This document shows, piece after piece, positions 36,391-49,501 of a DNA stretch of 64,000 nucleotides (position 1 is the first letter of the stretch; every line of letters starts with the position of its first letter). The stretch is from Saxidomus purpurata (taxonomy: Eukaryota; Mollusca; Bivalvia; Venerida; Veneridae): assembly GCA_022818135.1 (NCBI GenBank), contig JAFMSR010000017.1, positions 1,126,002 through 1,190,001 of the forward strand. The letters are read 5' to 3'. The position numbers were made by a program, and so were the translations under genes. The notes under the pieces were generated by a model, which was given only the letters and a program-made list of their open reading frames with translations, did not search any database and was not told the origin of the DNA.

Positions 36391-39017
36391 TTACAGATAA
36401 CAAGGTCTTGGCAGTACTTGAATTTTTAAGTCTTTCGCAGAATATACAAGACCTGGAATTGGTGACAAATCTAAACGTTCTTCGACTGGTGCAACAAACT
36501 TACACTTCTGCATGACGGTCGCAAACGACAGAAAAACATTCATTTTCGCAAAGAATTCTCCAACACAGCGACGCCTTCCAAGACCAAACGGCAAGATATG
36601 ATTGCATTTTTCTTTATCCAGTTTGTTGTTGTCGAGTATCAGCCTTTCCGGGCGAAAACATTCCGGATCTCCCCAAAATTCTTTCTCGTGGTGCACGGAA
36701 TACAAATTGAAGATTACAACCGTGTCCTTCTCTATATGAAAACCTTCTATTTCGCCATCTTTAACTGCATAATGTGGAAGTGAAAAGGGCAACTGCGTTA
36801 CGATTCTCATTACCTCATAAATAACTGCATTCGTGTAAATGAGGTCTGATTTGTCCTTTAACTCCACCTTTCGATCTTTTCCAATGACATTCTCTATTTC
36901 AGTATACACTCGGTCTTGAACTTGTGGATAAGCGCACATGTAGAGAAAAAGCCACGCCAAAGTTTTATGCGTTGTATCAGACCTAATGAAAATTAGAAGA
37001 GAAAATTATCACACACTTCATGATTTGCAATATACAGATATTTTCAACAGGAAGGGATAGAACGTCAAACATTTTCTCATGTGCATTTTGAAATGTAACC
37101 AACTACGGGTTAGAATAGTTTTTCTATTATACGTTATTTGGTTTTTGACGTGGTATGGCTCGGGTAATATTAATCTAGGCGGGTAATATATCCACATACG
37201 TCAAAAACTAAATAATGATTTTACTACTGTCCCTTGTCTTCAACAGAAATGTATTTTTTTTTCTTTATCTGCTGGCCGTAACCACGCATTTAAATACCCT
37301 CATCGTGCTTCGAACGTACGAACGAACGTAAATACGCATCCAGCATATTTGACATAGGGTACAAAGAAGTGAAATTTCAAATGTATATAAGCTGCCTGGT
37401 CCGTTAATATCGGTTTCTAGTTAAGGATCAAAAGGTTAAAGGTGTTATTGCTAGATTGCATCGAATTCAGGCTGTGTGCAAACCCATGAAATTCTCGTTC
37501 AGTATTTCATTAAAATAAAGATACTGTGCCTGACAGTTAGCAATTTCATACGGACATGAACTCGACCAAAGTATGATAATATTTTTATTAGCTTATGGTA
37601 TGCAACGACAGGCTCTTCAAGTAAATGAATATCTTATTTCAGATTATGTTGACTTGTATCCAGTCCTAAGTCAGTGACACTTATAAAGCTGTGAAAAATA
37701 AGAATACCATTCGCTCATATTTAAGGGCCGATGTAAACTACCGGTATTATATTCAGGAGAGGACAATACCAGCCGTGTTGAAGGTTGAAGGGAGCGCTGA
37801 TGTAAAGGTTAAGGTGTCTGCCACTTATCCCGAAGGTTGCAAGTTCGAGCCCCGCTATGGTCACGACCGTACCTCAGATGATAAAAGTACTGTTTTTTTT
37901 AATGAAGCGCACTCGAGAGTGAATCGATACACTTAAAGCTTTCTTCACAATCGAGCTAAAATAAATTAGTATATATATATATATATATATATATATTTTA
38001 TATATATATATATATATATAATACCAGCAATGTCAAACGATATAATCAGAACTAACAAGTTAAAATTAATTCATGAGTTTAAACAGAAACAAATACAAAC
38101 CCTGCTCCTTGCAGATCCGACAAAGTTGCATTCAGTCTTTCTCTTGTTAAGGCATATCGATCTCGATTTCCCTGATCATCAGCATCGCTGGCTAGAATAG
38201 CGTCTGCCATATCTCTTATGTTGTCTTTTGAAAACGATTCGTAATGTCCTTGGACCTGCTCCCACATTATATCATCTGACTGCACTATTATCTTTTTAAA
38301 AGCGGTGATTCTCCAGGGCATGAGGTGTCGTAACCATGGCATTACATCTATAACACTTCCATTTGCGGTAAATTCATTAAACTTGTCATTTGCGTGCATA
38401 ATGACCTTCACATGTTTTTCAATGTCAACATGTTTTCCCCGTCCGTAAAGAAATTGATACATGATTCTTACTACCAGTATCTGAATATCAAATTCTATAT
38501 ATCCAGGTAACCTTTCATACTTGCTTATCAAAGTGTCTGCAAACGAATTAGCCTCAAATGAAATCAATTCTTCAATAACGTCAGGTCTTTTGGATGTAAA
38601 TAAACGCAGGGCTCTTGATGCAAGCTTTCTTTGTTTTAAATAAGCTGGGGAAAAATTTCCAAAGTCAAATGGTTCCTCCGTTCTTATTTCTGTAACCGCT
38701 TGCAAGGTAACGAAATTCGGTCTTCCGCTGAAAGCATCATCCGCATGTTCCGCTGCGGCTTTGACTGCACTGATGCCATTGATCACAACAGCTTTCCAGC
38801 TTCCCATTCTGATACAGAAAACATCACCGTACGAGTTCCACCATCTCATGAATGTCGTCGGAGGGTGCTTGCCAAAAAGCGGTAAATGGCCAATAATTGG
38901 AAATCCGAACGGACCTGGTGGATATTTCTTGCTTTTGTTGTGCCAAATCCATTTTATAAATATGTATGTTGTTAAAAGTGTTAAAATAATTCCTAAGACA
39001 GATGTTACCAAACTCAT
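36391..39017 (-). CDS. Cytochrome P450, CYP2 clan (CYP1/CYP17-like), paralogue C
   Basis: Exons 38101-39017 and 36391-36982 (1118-base GT-AG intron) encode 502 residues, three more than A and B because the tail is LPRPCYL instead of LPRY or LPRN. The first exon is again 917 bases and the intron again splits the I-helix glycine codon of AGSDTT. The N-terminal anchor differs most (MSLVTSVLGII) and the hinge is the canonical PPGPFGFP, so C is the most diverged of the three. The C-helix has YLKQR, ExxR is EVMR, and the heme loop is FGLGRRRCVG with cysteine 445. Intact, with no breaks seen. Same expected role as A and B. Confidence 0.95.
37700..37936 (+). repeat. tRNA-derived SINE fragment
   Basis: GTTAAGGTGTCTGCC followed about 25 bases later by GGTTGCAAGTTCGAGCCCC resembles the A and B boxes of a polymerase III promoter of tRNA type. 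The cloverleaf is not intact. It lies in the intron of P450 paralogue C. The 81-codon open frame over it is therefore not taken as a gene. Confidence 0.6.
37969..38021. repeat. (TA)n microsatellite
   Basis: Alternating TA of about 50 bases with one TTTTA interruption, close to the donor site of the paralogue C intron. Confidence 0.95.
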
Positions 39018-39728
39018 TGTGGAATCAGAAATCAGAAGAATTCAGTCCAGTCTAACACGTGAACTACTATTCAGTATGCATTAGTACAGTAATGATTAAA
39101 ATCATTTATCAGTATGACTTTGATATCTCGGTGTGTTCTAGTTTTGTAAGTACATGTGGTCTAGTTATGATGGCCTTTAATAATTATTATTTAAACACAC
39201 AACCGGTATAATTATATGGCTTTTAACATAGTAATTTCTGACGTAGGACAATATAAGTAATATTTCCGTTTAAAGTGTCAATCGGAATTTTGAAAGAGAT
39301 ATTAATCACTGCTTTCAACCCTTACATTCTGCATAACAGTTCTATCCCATTGAATTAAGACGAAATCTGTAAAAAATCAAATTGATTTTTCTGTTCGGTC
39401 AAAGAGCACATAATGTTACCCAAATTTTAATATTTACCTCACCACGGATCTCTTTTCGTGACCTCATGGCCCGATGTAAATTCAGTTTACCTTTTTTCGT
39501 TTTGCTCCATAGTGAAAAGATATTTTATAAGCCTAGTCTCTTCTCCACCGCTTGCTCTGAGACGCACGGTATCCTCGTTATTTCCTCTGTCGCTGATTTA
39601 ATCATTGTGTTTTCAACACACAAATTCTATACGAATTAAGACCGAGACTAAAACTGTATTTGCTGTCTGATTATGACTTGGCACACGAGTCAAGAGTAAA
39701 GATATGTCGTACTTTGGGTAATGTTAGT
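39018..39728. other. 5' flank of P450 paralogue C
   Basis: No other gene is seen. Unlike A and B, I find no obvious similarity to the other two 5' flanks, consistent with C being the older branch. Confidence 0.5.
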
Positions 39729-40172
39729 GGTCAGATGATCCTATTGCAGTCCCGCTCAGGGATTGGCTGAAAAAAGTACAAGGAAAACCGCAAGATTAAA
39801 TGAGACATTACCTGATTGGTAGAAAAGGTTGTGTTTACAAATGAAAAATACTCATTTGAAAAATAAAATGCAATGTCTTCTGCACGCGAATGAATATTTT
39901 AAAACTGGTTTTCATAATAAATAACAATGAAATCGCCATGTGAATAGGTGTACACATGCGGTTTAGACCCCTAAATCTAACCTATGCCAAATTGTAAAAA
40001 ACTGAGTTGGTTGAGCCCATATAAAACAGCATTTTCTGGTGTCTAAGAGACTAATCTGTTCGAAAAAAGCAATTCCATTGGTCAACACGCTATAGGTGGT
40101 TATGATACTGGGTCACGTTTAGACTAGATTTATAGTGTATGTCAATGGGGAAAACAATAGGACAATCTGACC
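39729..40172 (+). mobile_element. MITE copy 2 (444 bp)
   Basis: Same element and orientation as 19187-19657: it starts GGTCAGATGATCCTATTG and ends CAATAGGACAATCTGACC, with TA after the right end. Shared interior words include GGGATTGGCTGAAAA and GCAATGTCTTCTGCACGCG. Together with copy 1 it brackets the whole P450 array. Confidence 0.8.
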
Positions 40173-43100
40173 TATAGTGTGCATTGTATCAAGACATATT
40201 AAGAGCAATTCTCTGTAAGCACTAAAAAGAAGGGGTCATGCACGCATGGTCCCAGATTTTCTCGAAACTTTTAGAACTTGAAAGGTTCCATGCACTGATA
40301 ATGTAATAGGGCATTTTTAATTCCAAACAATTATGGTTGCCAAAATAACATGGAAAGAAGATTTTGGCCAAAAAGGGGAGGTAACAAATACTGAACATTT
40401 AGGTTAAAAACCACAACTTTCTAAATGTTCATCATTCAATAAACTTTATTTTGTATTTGTTTACAATTAAGCTTAGACAGAAAACAACTGAACACAAATG
40501 TTCTAATAGTAGACATCTAACATACTGTGTATATAAGTCCGTGGTAGCCCTAATTACACCAGGAACGTTTCAATAAATTCCCATAAGTTTTTACTAAGCT
40601 GTGTGATTTAAAGTAGCTGTATAGAAAACATTAACATGTCTAAGGTAGGCAAGGCCATAATCTTTGAGAAATTCATTTAAGAGTTATCTAACTTGATTGG
40701 CTGATACTCACTCCTGAAGACATTACTACAGTTTCAAATCATTCCCATTAGTGGTTATTCTGATATATAATATAAAGTAGTTCGTGTAAAACTTTAGCAA
40801 AAATTTCAGACAAAAAAGGTCAGACGATGCCCATCATTTGTGATAAATTCAATTAAGCGTATTCTAACTAGATTATTTGATACATCTGAAGACATAAATG
40901 AAATTTCAAATCATTTCCACTAGTTGTTACCTACTGTTGTTAACAGCTGCATGTAAAACTAAAGTGTAACCAGAGTGCAAATTTGAAAAAAAGGCCATGA
41001 CATGCAATAAATTCCATCAAGTGTTATCAAACATTTGTATTTTAGGGGAGACTATTGTAAAGTTCCAATCTTTTTATGATAATTGAGATATGGTCTTGAT
41101 AGTAGAGAGGCGCGGACGCATGACGACGACGTGCAAAGTGATCCCGATCTATCTACGCTACGCATGCCACACAAAAATTGTTCAAACTGCTAAACGGGTA
41201 TGGAAATTGGATTTAACTTTGAGAAGTCAAAACGTTTTGCGGACGTGAGAAATAAAAATTGCAATACTGGACTTCATCCAATTGACATTTAACCTCAGAT
41301 TAATTCACATAATTGATTAAATGCAGCAGTCCTCTTTCAATAAAGTCAATTTGAAAACCATACTTTGGGTTCTGTCTTATTTATTTCACATTAGTGAATA
41401 TTTTTTATAAGTCAAAAATATTAGAACAATTTTTTTTACAAATATGAACACTTTTATTTGAAGAATGATTCATACAAATTTAACAAAACTAGAACAAAAT
41501 TAATTGAACAACATATTTTACAGCAACATATGCCAAAGTTTGCACGAGTATGTGAATGGATTTACATACTCAGTTAAGTGAACACAGTCTAGGTACCATA
41601 AACTAATCATATTACACACGAAAATCATCTTACATTAATTTAAAAGCTTTCCCATTTGAAAAAAAAGCCTTCATAAAAATGGAAACTCAAGTAAAAATTA
41701 GCTGTAAAAGAAGTATAGTAAATAAAAGCACAACAAACGTGTAAAACTAGACCCTTAAATCTTAGGATAAAATTGTTTTATTGCTTTTAGGAAAAATCCT
41801 GCTCTGAAGTGAAAATGATTTATTAAATCTTTATATCGCAGTTTGATATTTACTATCGATTGCAAAACCATTTCTTACAACTTATATTAACCGCCCGATA
41901 CTCGCGCCATTTTTTGAAAACATACAGCACTTGTCTAAAGACGCTAGGGACAACAAATATATGTTGGCCCTATATCGCTCACCTGAGACCTACTTATGGC
42001 AATATGTGACCAAACTTCAACCCTAAACTATATATCGTAAACACAAACGCTCTGCTTGACCTTGACAAACCTTCTTACAAATTTACATGATAATTGAGTT
42101 GTAAATGTCAACTGTATGGCAACAAAAGGCTTTTAACCAGGTGACTAAATTTTGATCCAAGATTAACCACATTCGAAATCTATATAGATTGCATCAAGGC
42201 AATCATACTGACTAAGTTTCATGAAGATCGAATGAAAAATGCAACCTCTATTGAGTACACAAGGTTTTTCTATGATTTGACCTCGTGACCTAGTTTTTGA
42301 CCCCACATTACATTATATTCTAAGTCGACCTAGAATTCATAAAGGCAATCATACTGACCAAGTTTCATGAAAATCTAGTGAAAAATACAGCCTCTATTGC
42401 ATAGACAAGGTTCGGTACAATTTGATTTTTTATGGAAGAAAGTATAGTTTTATACTGAAGAGTATTAAGACTAACCTCCAAATATGGCTATATATGTTAT
42501 AAAATTTGACAAACATAAACACCCACTTGTAACTATTGAGTGAACGCTTCCCTCCATCAATACTTTACTGGATACACATTGCCAAAGCAATTATATAATT
42601 GTTATACACATTAATTCTAATCAAACTCGTGCAACAAAAACTCTGTGCCATTCTTTAGAGGTCTTCTACGACAACTGCTAAACAAAGGCTTTCATCTTGT
42701 ATGGCTGTGTTGTGAGACAATTTATTATCTTAGCGCGCGTTCTGCAAGATGACCTGTAGAATGTTATCAAGGAAATATTGATGGATAGATGAACGACGGA
42801 AAAGCACCATGGCTTAAGCTTTGCAGGATGGACTTCGTCCTGATGAGCTAACAAAACATTTACACCTACCATAAAACGCAAATAGTGTCTGAATATTTAA
42901 CAAAGCAATCAATGATTTATTCTGTAGCTTTTCTGTCCATCACTTCATCTACAGTGTATTAAAAATAGCTACACTGTATCATAATCACTTTACATGACAA
43001 TGCAACAGCAAATACAAGCATAAAGAAAAGGTAAAAACAATTCAGTCTTCAAGAAACACTACAAACAAAATGCTAATGATGCAGTTACAGCTCGAAACAT

Positions 43101-43198
43101 TACAAAAAAGGTAGCAAAGATACAAAGTTTGCTTAAAAAGCACATAGATAGCAGCAAATGTAAGTAAACATCGTAAAAACCTGTGAGAACAACCAAAA
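40173..43198. repeat. Dispersed repeats, no gene
   Basis: Part 40200-41160 is a degenerate tandem block (about 150-base units with AAATTTCA, TAAATTC-ATTAAG and CATTTCCA-TAGTTGTTA phrases) ending in a CG-rich segment (GACGCATGACGACGACGTGC). Part 41880-42430 contains two diverged units with AAGGCAATCATACTGACCAA and TTTCATGAA-ATC and GCCTCTATTG, a family also seen near 49.9-50.2 kb and 52.1-52.5 kb. Short open frames have no support. Confidence 0.6.
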
Positions 43199-44168
43199 AC
43201 AAGAGCTGTCAGTAGGACAGCGCGCTCGACCTTTTTTGTGCTTGCCAATAAAACAAAACATTGACAATTTAGGGCACACAAGACTCTAACTAGGAATTTC
43301 TAAGTACAAATAAAAAAATATTTTCACAGAGTTATCTTCTCTTGCATACAGATAGGTGTCATGATGGTTCATAAGTACTCCAACTTTCAAAGTAATATCT
43401 AAAATGGTTAAGTCTACAAGTGGACAAAATGAGTTTCTAATCGAAAAGGGCCATAATTCAAATAAAATCCTTGACAGAGTTACCTTCTCCTGTCCATGTT
43501 TGGGGATCATGATGGTAAACAAGTATTTAAACTTTCAAAGTAATATCTCAAATAGTTTAGTCAAAAAGACTTTAGTGGACTGGTACGAAAACCTTACCCA
43601 AGATTCTAAGTCAATAAAGAACCTTAATTTTTAAAACAAATCCTTGACAGAGTTACCTTCTCTTGCCTACAGAAGGGGGCAATGATGTAAACATTCAAAG
43701 TGTCAAAGCAATATCTCTAAGGGTTAAAAGTCAATAAGTGGATTTTACCCCAATTCAATGTATTTTCCAAGTCAAAAGGGGGCATAGTTCTGTCAAAAAC
43801 TTTGACGGAGTTATGTACTCTTGTCTGTTGATGGAGGTAATGATGATAAATAAGTATGGTAAGTTTCAAAGCCATACCTCTAATGGTTTTGAAATAAAGT
43901 TGGGTGGTACGAAAAACTAAACCAAGCTCAATACACTTTCTAAGTCACAAAAGGGCCATAAATCTGTCAAAAACCTTTACAGAGTTATGTACTCTTGTCT
44001 GTAGATCGAGTTTATGATGGTTAACAAGTATGGTAAGTTTCAAAGCCATACCGCTTAGAGTTTTTAATTAAAGTGGGGTGGTACGAAAAACTTGACCAAG
44101 ATGTGACACCAACGCAGACGCCGACGCGAGTAGAATAGCTCCCCTTTTCTTCGGAAAGTCGAGCTAAT
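43199..44168. repeat. Dispersed repeat with ~157-173 bp units
   Basis: Begins AACAAGAGCTGTCAGTAGGA and ends with a CG-rich segment (CGCAGACGCCGACGCGAGTA) and AAGTCGAGCTAATAA. Units are marked by GAGTTA(CC/TG)T(T/A)CTC(T/C)TG at about 43478, 43652, 43809 and 43982, and by ATGATGGT-AACAAGTAT. The CG-rich end and TCGA-bearing border resemble those of the repeat at 10811-12387. Confidence 0.8.
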
Positions 44169-46091
44169 AAACGACAAATGTACAGTTCAAAAGCTTCGAA
44201 GTTGTGAGGGTATTGAATGGGAAGCCTGATTTGCAAGCACACATGAATGCAGCATTATCGTTTAATTTCAATCACCTGTAACGAACTATTTACATTGCAA
44301 ACTAGAAGGCGTCCGAGATTCTAAACTAAATATGTACAATCAGTGCGCTTGAGTTAGAAGTCCAGTCTAGTGGACCTCGTTTCACTATAATAAACAAGTT
44401 TATCAAAGTATTACATGATAAACATGTTACATCTGTGATGAATAATATAGTAATTCAAAAAGATCAACTGTTTGTATCATTAGTGTAGTAGCATGTGCAG
44501 TGCAATGTTGTCAATCATTACGAAATCAATGGTTATAATCCACTAATCCTGAGGCAATGTAGTTGATGATCAAATAAACATGTAATTTGCCCACAAGAGC
44601 CGTTATGATTTATGGTGAATATTGCAAAAAAAGTCCCAAATCAGAGCAAAGTCATGTGATTGAAGATCAGAAGTCAGTGTACCGCAACAAAGCAATTACA
44701 CCTCAAGCTATAATATACATTTCATACATACATTTGTATTTATATACACAGTTTAATCTACACTTACACAGATTACTCAATATCAATATAACTAATGCTC
44801 ACAAGTCCTTATTTCGCTTCATCTCACTTGTTTATGGCCTGTTTATTAGGTTCAAGTCCTGGAACGAAACTGGCACAAATAATTTTGTACATGTAATTCT
44901 TGGGCAATTTTAAGTAACTAAAATATATCTGAACAGTTGAATGAAAATTCACTACTACATTAAGCATTTCATGAAAGATGGCTATGAACGGTTCCTGAGT
45001 AATAATGATTTATCTTTTAAAGTCAGTTTATTTCCCATGGGTTTAGTGTGCGAGGCCTAATACCATTGTGACAAAGTGTTTGAAGACTGTACAAAGGTTT
45101 ACCAACATAAAATTGGCTACTATTAATTTGACTAAAGTTAATGCAATTAAGGAGACATTCTAACGTTTAAGGCATTCAGCCCAAACGGAAGCATCTCCGA
45201 CTGAATACTCTTCAACTGCCTTTTATGTATATACAATATAATATCAGCATATTTTTCTTAACCAATCTAGTTAGTGTAGTGGTTACTATGACCTTGTAAT
45301 TTTACACATGGAATTCAAATCCCATTCAAACCCATTTTTAAAACTGTTTCCGTCTGTGTTCCTTAACTTTTTCAGTTTTAAACCTTTTTAAAATGTTTTT
45401 CAGCGAATATTCATAAAAATCTGCATATCAAACTAACAAGGATAATGACAATAAAAGCTTCTACAGTAGGTATATAAATAAGGTAATGAAGGCTGATTTC
45501 AGATCTGGTTATTTGAAAATCTAGACGGTAAAAAAGTTCACCATTCTTTGCCTTTATATTAAAAATAGTATAAAGACAAAAGTTATCAGAGTGGAATTGA
45601 TGTCCCATTCATATAATTCGCATTATTACAAAAATTATGCTAAATGGTTATAATGGTGACTGAATATAGACAAATCATTCTTTCTGGTATACCGGTCTGT
45701 TAGTCTGAATTTCAAGATCGGAGTAGTAGTAAACAATAGCGTATATATCTTTTTTTTACGGTAAACTTCTTTTAGAATTGGCAGATATAGTTAATGAAAA
45801 TAACAATTCTCGGGGCCTTTAAAATGACCATTGTGGGTTGAACACCTTAAGGTTTGTATATATACTCTTAAGTGTGAGATATTTCTTAATTGACAAAACA
45901 CAAATCTCTACAAAATGATTTAAATTTCGACAGTTAATGTAATCACACAAACATACTGCAGAAACTTTGCAACTTTGCATTTTGCAAGAAACTGGTTTTC
46001 ATTTAAGAAGGATTCTATGTCAGTTCACATGGTTAATGCATTGACATCGCAAAATGCAATTATTAAATATCTTTAATTTCTCCTCAGATAA
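44169..46091. other. 3' flank of the zinc-finger gene, non-coding
   Basis: No gene is seen. Near 45265-45330 TAGTGTAGTGGTTACTATG followed by GAATTCAAATCCC resembles A and B boxes of a tRNA-derived SINE. The rest may be 3' UTR of the zinc-finger transcript that ends with the stop at 46092, but I see no close AATAAA on that strand. Confidence 0.45.
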
Positions 46092-49000
46092 TCATTTTTC
46101 CTGTGTCTCAAAATGTGTAAGAATATGTTTCTTCAGATACCCTTTCTGTGAATAATGTTTCCCACATACATCACACTCAAAAGGTCGTTCCTGTGTATGT
46201 TTCCTGAAGTGCTGGTTTAGCGCAGCCTTTGTTGTATATGACTTTCCGCAATCGCCACATCCAAACTTTTTCATTGGCTGTTGTACATTTTCTTGTGACG
46301 TAACTGATGCGTTATCGCTGTCACTTGCAGAAGTACTGCCTGGCATTCCAACTGGTGTTTTAGAACGTGTCGACGGAGCTGCATGCAGCCGACGTGTAGA
46401 TGGGCTTACTGGAGGAGAAAATGATGTTAAATCTGACTTGGCAAGCTGTGGAGACATTGGAATAATTGGTCGTTCCTCCTTCACTTTAGCGTTAGTCTGT
46501 GGTAGTGCTGGTGGACTTTTCAAACCTGCAATCTGGTTACCTGGCTCCTGTAAAACTCCTGGAACGTCATCAATATCAATTTCTAATTTCGGCGGTATTT
46601 TACTTGGTGAAACTTGGCCTTCACTGCTGCCTTGTCCAAGATGTGACTTCAAAGGAACCTCTAACAAAATGTCTGAAGAAAGTCGAGATCCTACACAATC
46701 ATCTGCAGATGTATGTCTACGTTTGACTAAAGGTTCCGATACAAACTGACCAGGAGAAATCATTGTGTCATCAGACCTAGTCCTTTTTACAGGTGTGCGT
46801 TCATTTGTTCGCCGGATTAACACTGGATCTGCATCTTGTGTAGCTGAAACGGTTCTAGTTAGCACAGGTGTATGCTTTGCTTGCTGCAGCTGCGCATCTA
46901 TGTTAGTATCACTATCCAGTCCTGAAACACTTTCTACATTTGAAATAACGGGCAATGCCATTGAAGCTTGTAAAGATTTAATATTTGAACTTGAAATATT
47001 ATGAGACTGTGCGGACTGTTCATGTACTGACACTGGAATTTGATGTCCCGTTGAAACTGGTTGGACAACAGGCCGCTGAACAGATTGCTGCTGTTGTGAT
47101 TGTATAAACGTTGGTTGTTTCACGATATATGTTTGCAACTGGTTCTGTTGCGGAGTAACAACCACTTGAGACTCTTTTCTTGTGGCTACTACTGGATCAT
47201 CATCTATAACTATAGTCGTTCCTGAAGGTATAGTCGGTTTCACTACTAGTGTAGTACGATTCTGCTGCTGCACAATTGCCTTTTGTATATGAGGTTTTGC
47301 TACGTGCATTCTTGACTGGTGTCTCTGTACATTTTGTTGTGGTTTAATTGGAGTAGTATATGTTTGTTTCAAATATGGACTGCCTTTTGGTGTGGTTGGT
47401 GTAGTGGGTGGAGAAAAATTATGCGAAGGTGGAGATAAATCACGCAAAGGTGAATATTGAGACTTCATTTGAGTTGCCTTTGGGGATGCTCCAAACGTTT
47501 TCATGGAAGAAGTAACACTTTTTGGTGGAGTAAAGAGCTGTTGCTTATACAAATGAGATGAATGCTTAGGCGAAGAGAACTCCTGAGTATTAACTTGCTG
47601 GTTCCCATATTGGTGCTGATCATAATAGTCTTGATACTGGTATTGCTGCTGTACATTCGGGGCATATTGCGAATACGGTTGCTGCATAGCATTCTGTGTC
47701 ATCTGAGAATGAGTTTGCGGACAATATGTACTAAAGCTTCTATTAACTTGAGAAATTCGTTTTGATTTTATTTCAGTCTCTTCATGATACTGCTTTGATT
47801 TTATTTCGAAAGCAGTAGATCTAGGACTAGGCATAAAATCATCCTTTTCATTCACTTCTTCCTCTTCATCGTCATCAGGAATTATTATTGGGACACCTTT
47901 GGAAATCAAGTTATCAATAAAACTTTTACTTGGTGTATTTTTCGTAACTGGTTGCACTTTCTGTTTGCTTTTGCTAGCATTTGTTTGTGGAGATTTCAGT
48001 TGCTTAGGTGTAATTCCACTAGTCTGCTTGATTTCAATTTGTTTAACAGGTATTCTTATGTCATTGCCTTTACTATCTAAAGCTTTTGTATTCTGTGTAG
48101 CAGCTCCGGTGATAATTCCTGGTGGGCTTGCTTTCTTATTGATAGCATGTGTCTTTGCTTCATGTTGGAGTTCATTTATATTTTTCCCATTGTCAGCATC
48201 TCCCCGACTTGGAAAATCGAACATATTTCTGTTATCACCAGTCGTGACATGTCTTCCATTATCATGCTGACATTCTTTTGATGTATTTTTAGAAATATTT
48301 GAAATATGTCCAGTTTCGACATCTTTTAAAGGTTTTGCAGCGACATTGGGAACGTTTGGTAAATCATTAACATAAGGAGATGGTTCCGTTATAACATTTT
48401 CACTAACATATGCTTGTTCTATGCCAGTTAATATTTCATTTGTCTGAGTCCCAGAATTTTGTCTTCTTCGGTTCTCTTGATTACTCCCATCTGGAGTATC
48501 TCTTAAATTACTCAACATTGAACCTTCTCCACTCTTCCTGTCAAACATATGCTGTTGTGTCTGTACACTTTCTTCAGAACATTCTTTTATGTGTCTATCT
48601 GTTCGCTTTTCTGAACACATCCCAGTGTTATTATCTTTGACAGGAATTTGTGTTTGTACAGATTCTATTTCAGTATCACAAACATTTGACGCCTTAATTT
48701 GGTTTTCTTCCCGAGACTGCCTTTCAACAGAAGTCTGTTTTTCAAGCTTTTGTTTCAATTTATCCGCTATGAGATCATATAATACTTCACTACTTGCTTC
48801 GTTCGAATCATTGGCAATTTCATTCCAAATGGCTAAAACTTTGAATGATTTCTCACGCAAATCGTCGTCACAAGTCTCCGATCTTTGATCAACCACCTGA
48901 CAAGTATGAGTAAGACCATTTTCATTATTAATATCCAAATTAGCCATTTCATCATTTGATATTTCGTTATTCGAATTATTAATACATTCGGGACTTTGGG

Positions 49001-49501
49001 AATGTTCCTTGCTGGGAAGATCACTTGAATGTTTAAGATCAACTATGGTTTGCTTTCTTTCTTCACTTATCGCACGAGCAACACAGTGTGTCATTTTATC
49101 TACAGTTTGGTGACAGACCTGCATGACTTCGACATTTTTTGCTATGTTACTAGTATTATTTATCACATCAAGTACTTTTTCGCCACTGCTATTTTTTACC
49201 GGAGGGACTTGTGGACCGGTGGATCCAATATCAATATCTGTGTCACTGTTTGTCATATTTAATTTACTCTCGTCTTCACTAAGGTAATCCTTTAAACTGT
49301 CGTCTCTACTACAATGATCATCATATACATCGGTGTCACTAGTATCAGATCCATTAGTATTACTAGGATATTCTATTTGTTCCCTTAATGTTGGCATAGT
49401 GGCATTTCCCGCATCATCGGAAATGCGTGGTGAAGCCTTATCTCGAAAGTTGTCTCCATTCTTAGCTATTTGCGTTTCGTCGGTGTCATCAGAAGTTTGA
49501 C
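46092..49501 (-). CDS. C2H2 zinc-finger transcription factor, long terminal exon
   Basis: A 3410-base open exon preceded by the acceptor TTTCTGTTTCAG, which ends at 49502; upstream in-frame codons continue into intron sequence, so the true start lies in an upstream exon. It encodes about 1136 residues: an acidic Ser/Asn-rich N-terminal two-fifths, two IIIPDDDEEEE/TIVIDDDP acidic-hydrophobic motifs, a Q/Y-rich low-complexity stretch (47600-47700), Ser-Pro rich segments, and at the C-terminus two adjacent C2H2 fingers (CGDCGKSYTTKAALNQH.., CDVCGKHYSQKGYLKKH..), each C-x2-C-x12-H-x3-H, joined by a TQERPFE linker. It should be a nuclear DNA-binding regulator. It is probably one of several alternative 3' exons of a locus that also includes 53941-54164 and 59737-61200. 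Orthology is not established. Confidence 0.9.

Noticed and set aside
42828..42860. CTGATGAG core suggesting a hammerhead ribozyme
   Set aside because: The following GAAA and a pairing stem II are missing on both strands.
46438..49262. Several + strand frames of 75-123 codons
   Set aside because: They are shadows of the long zinc-finger exon on the minus strand.
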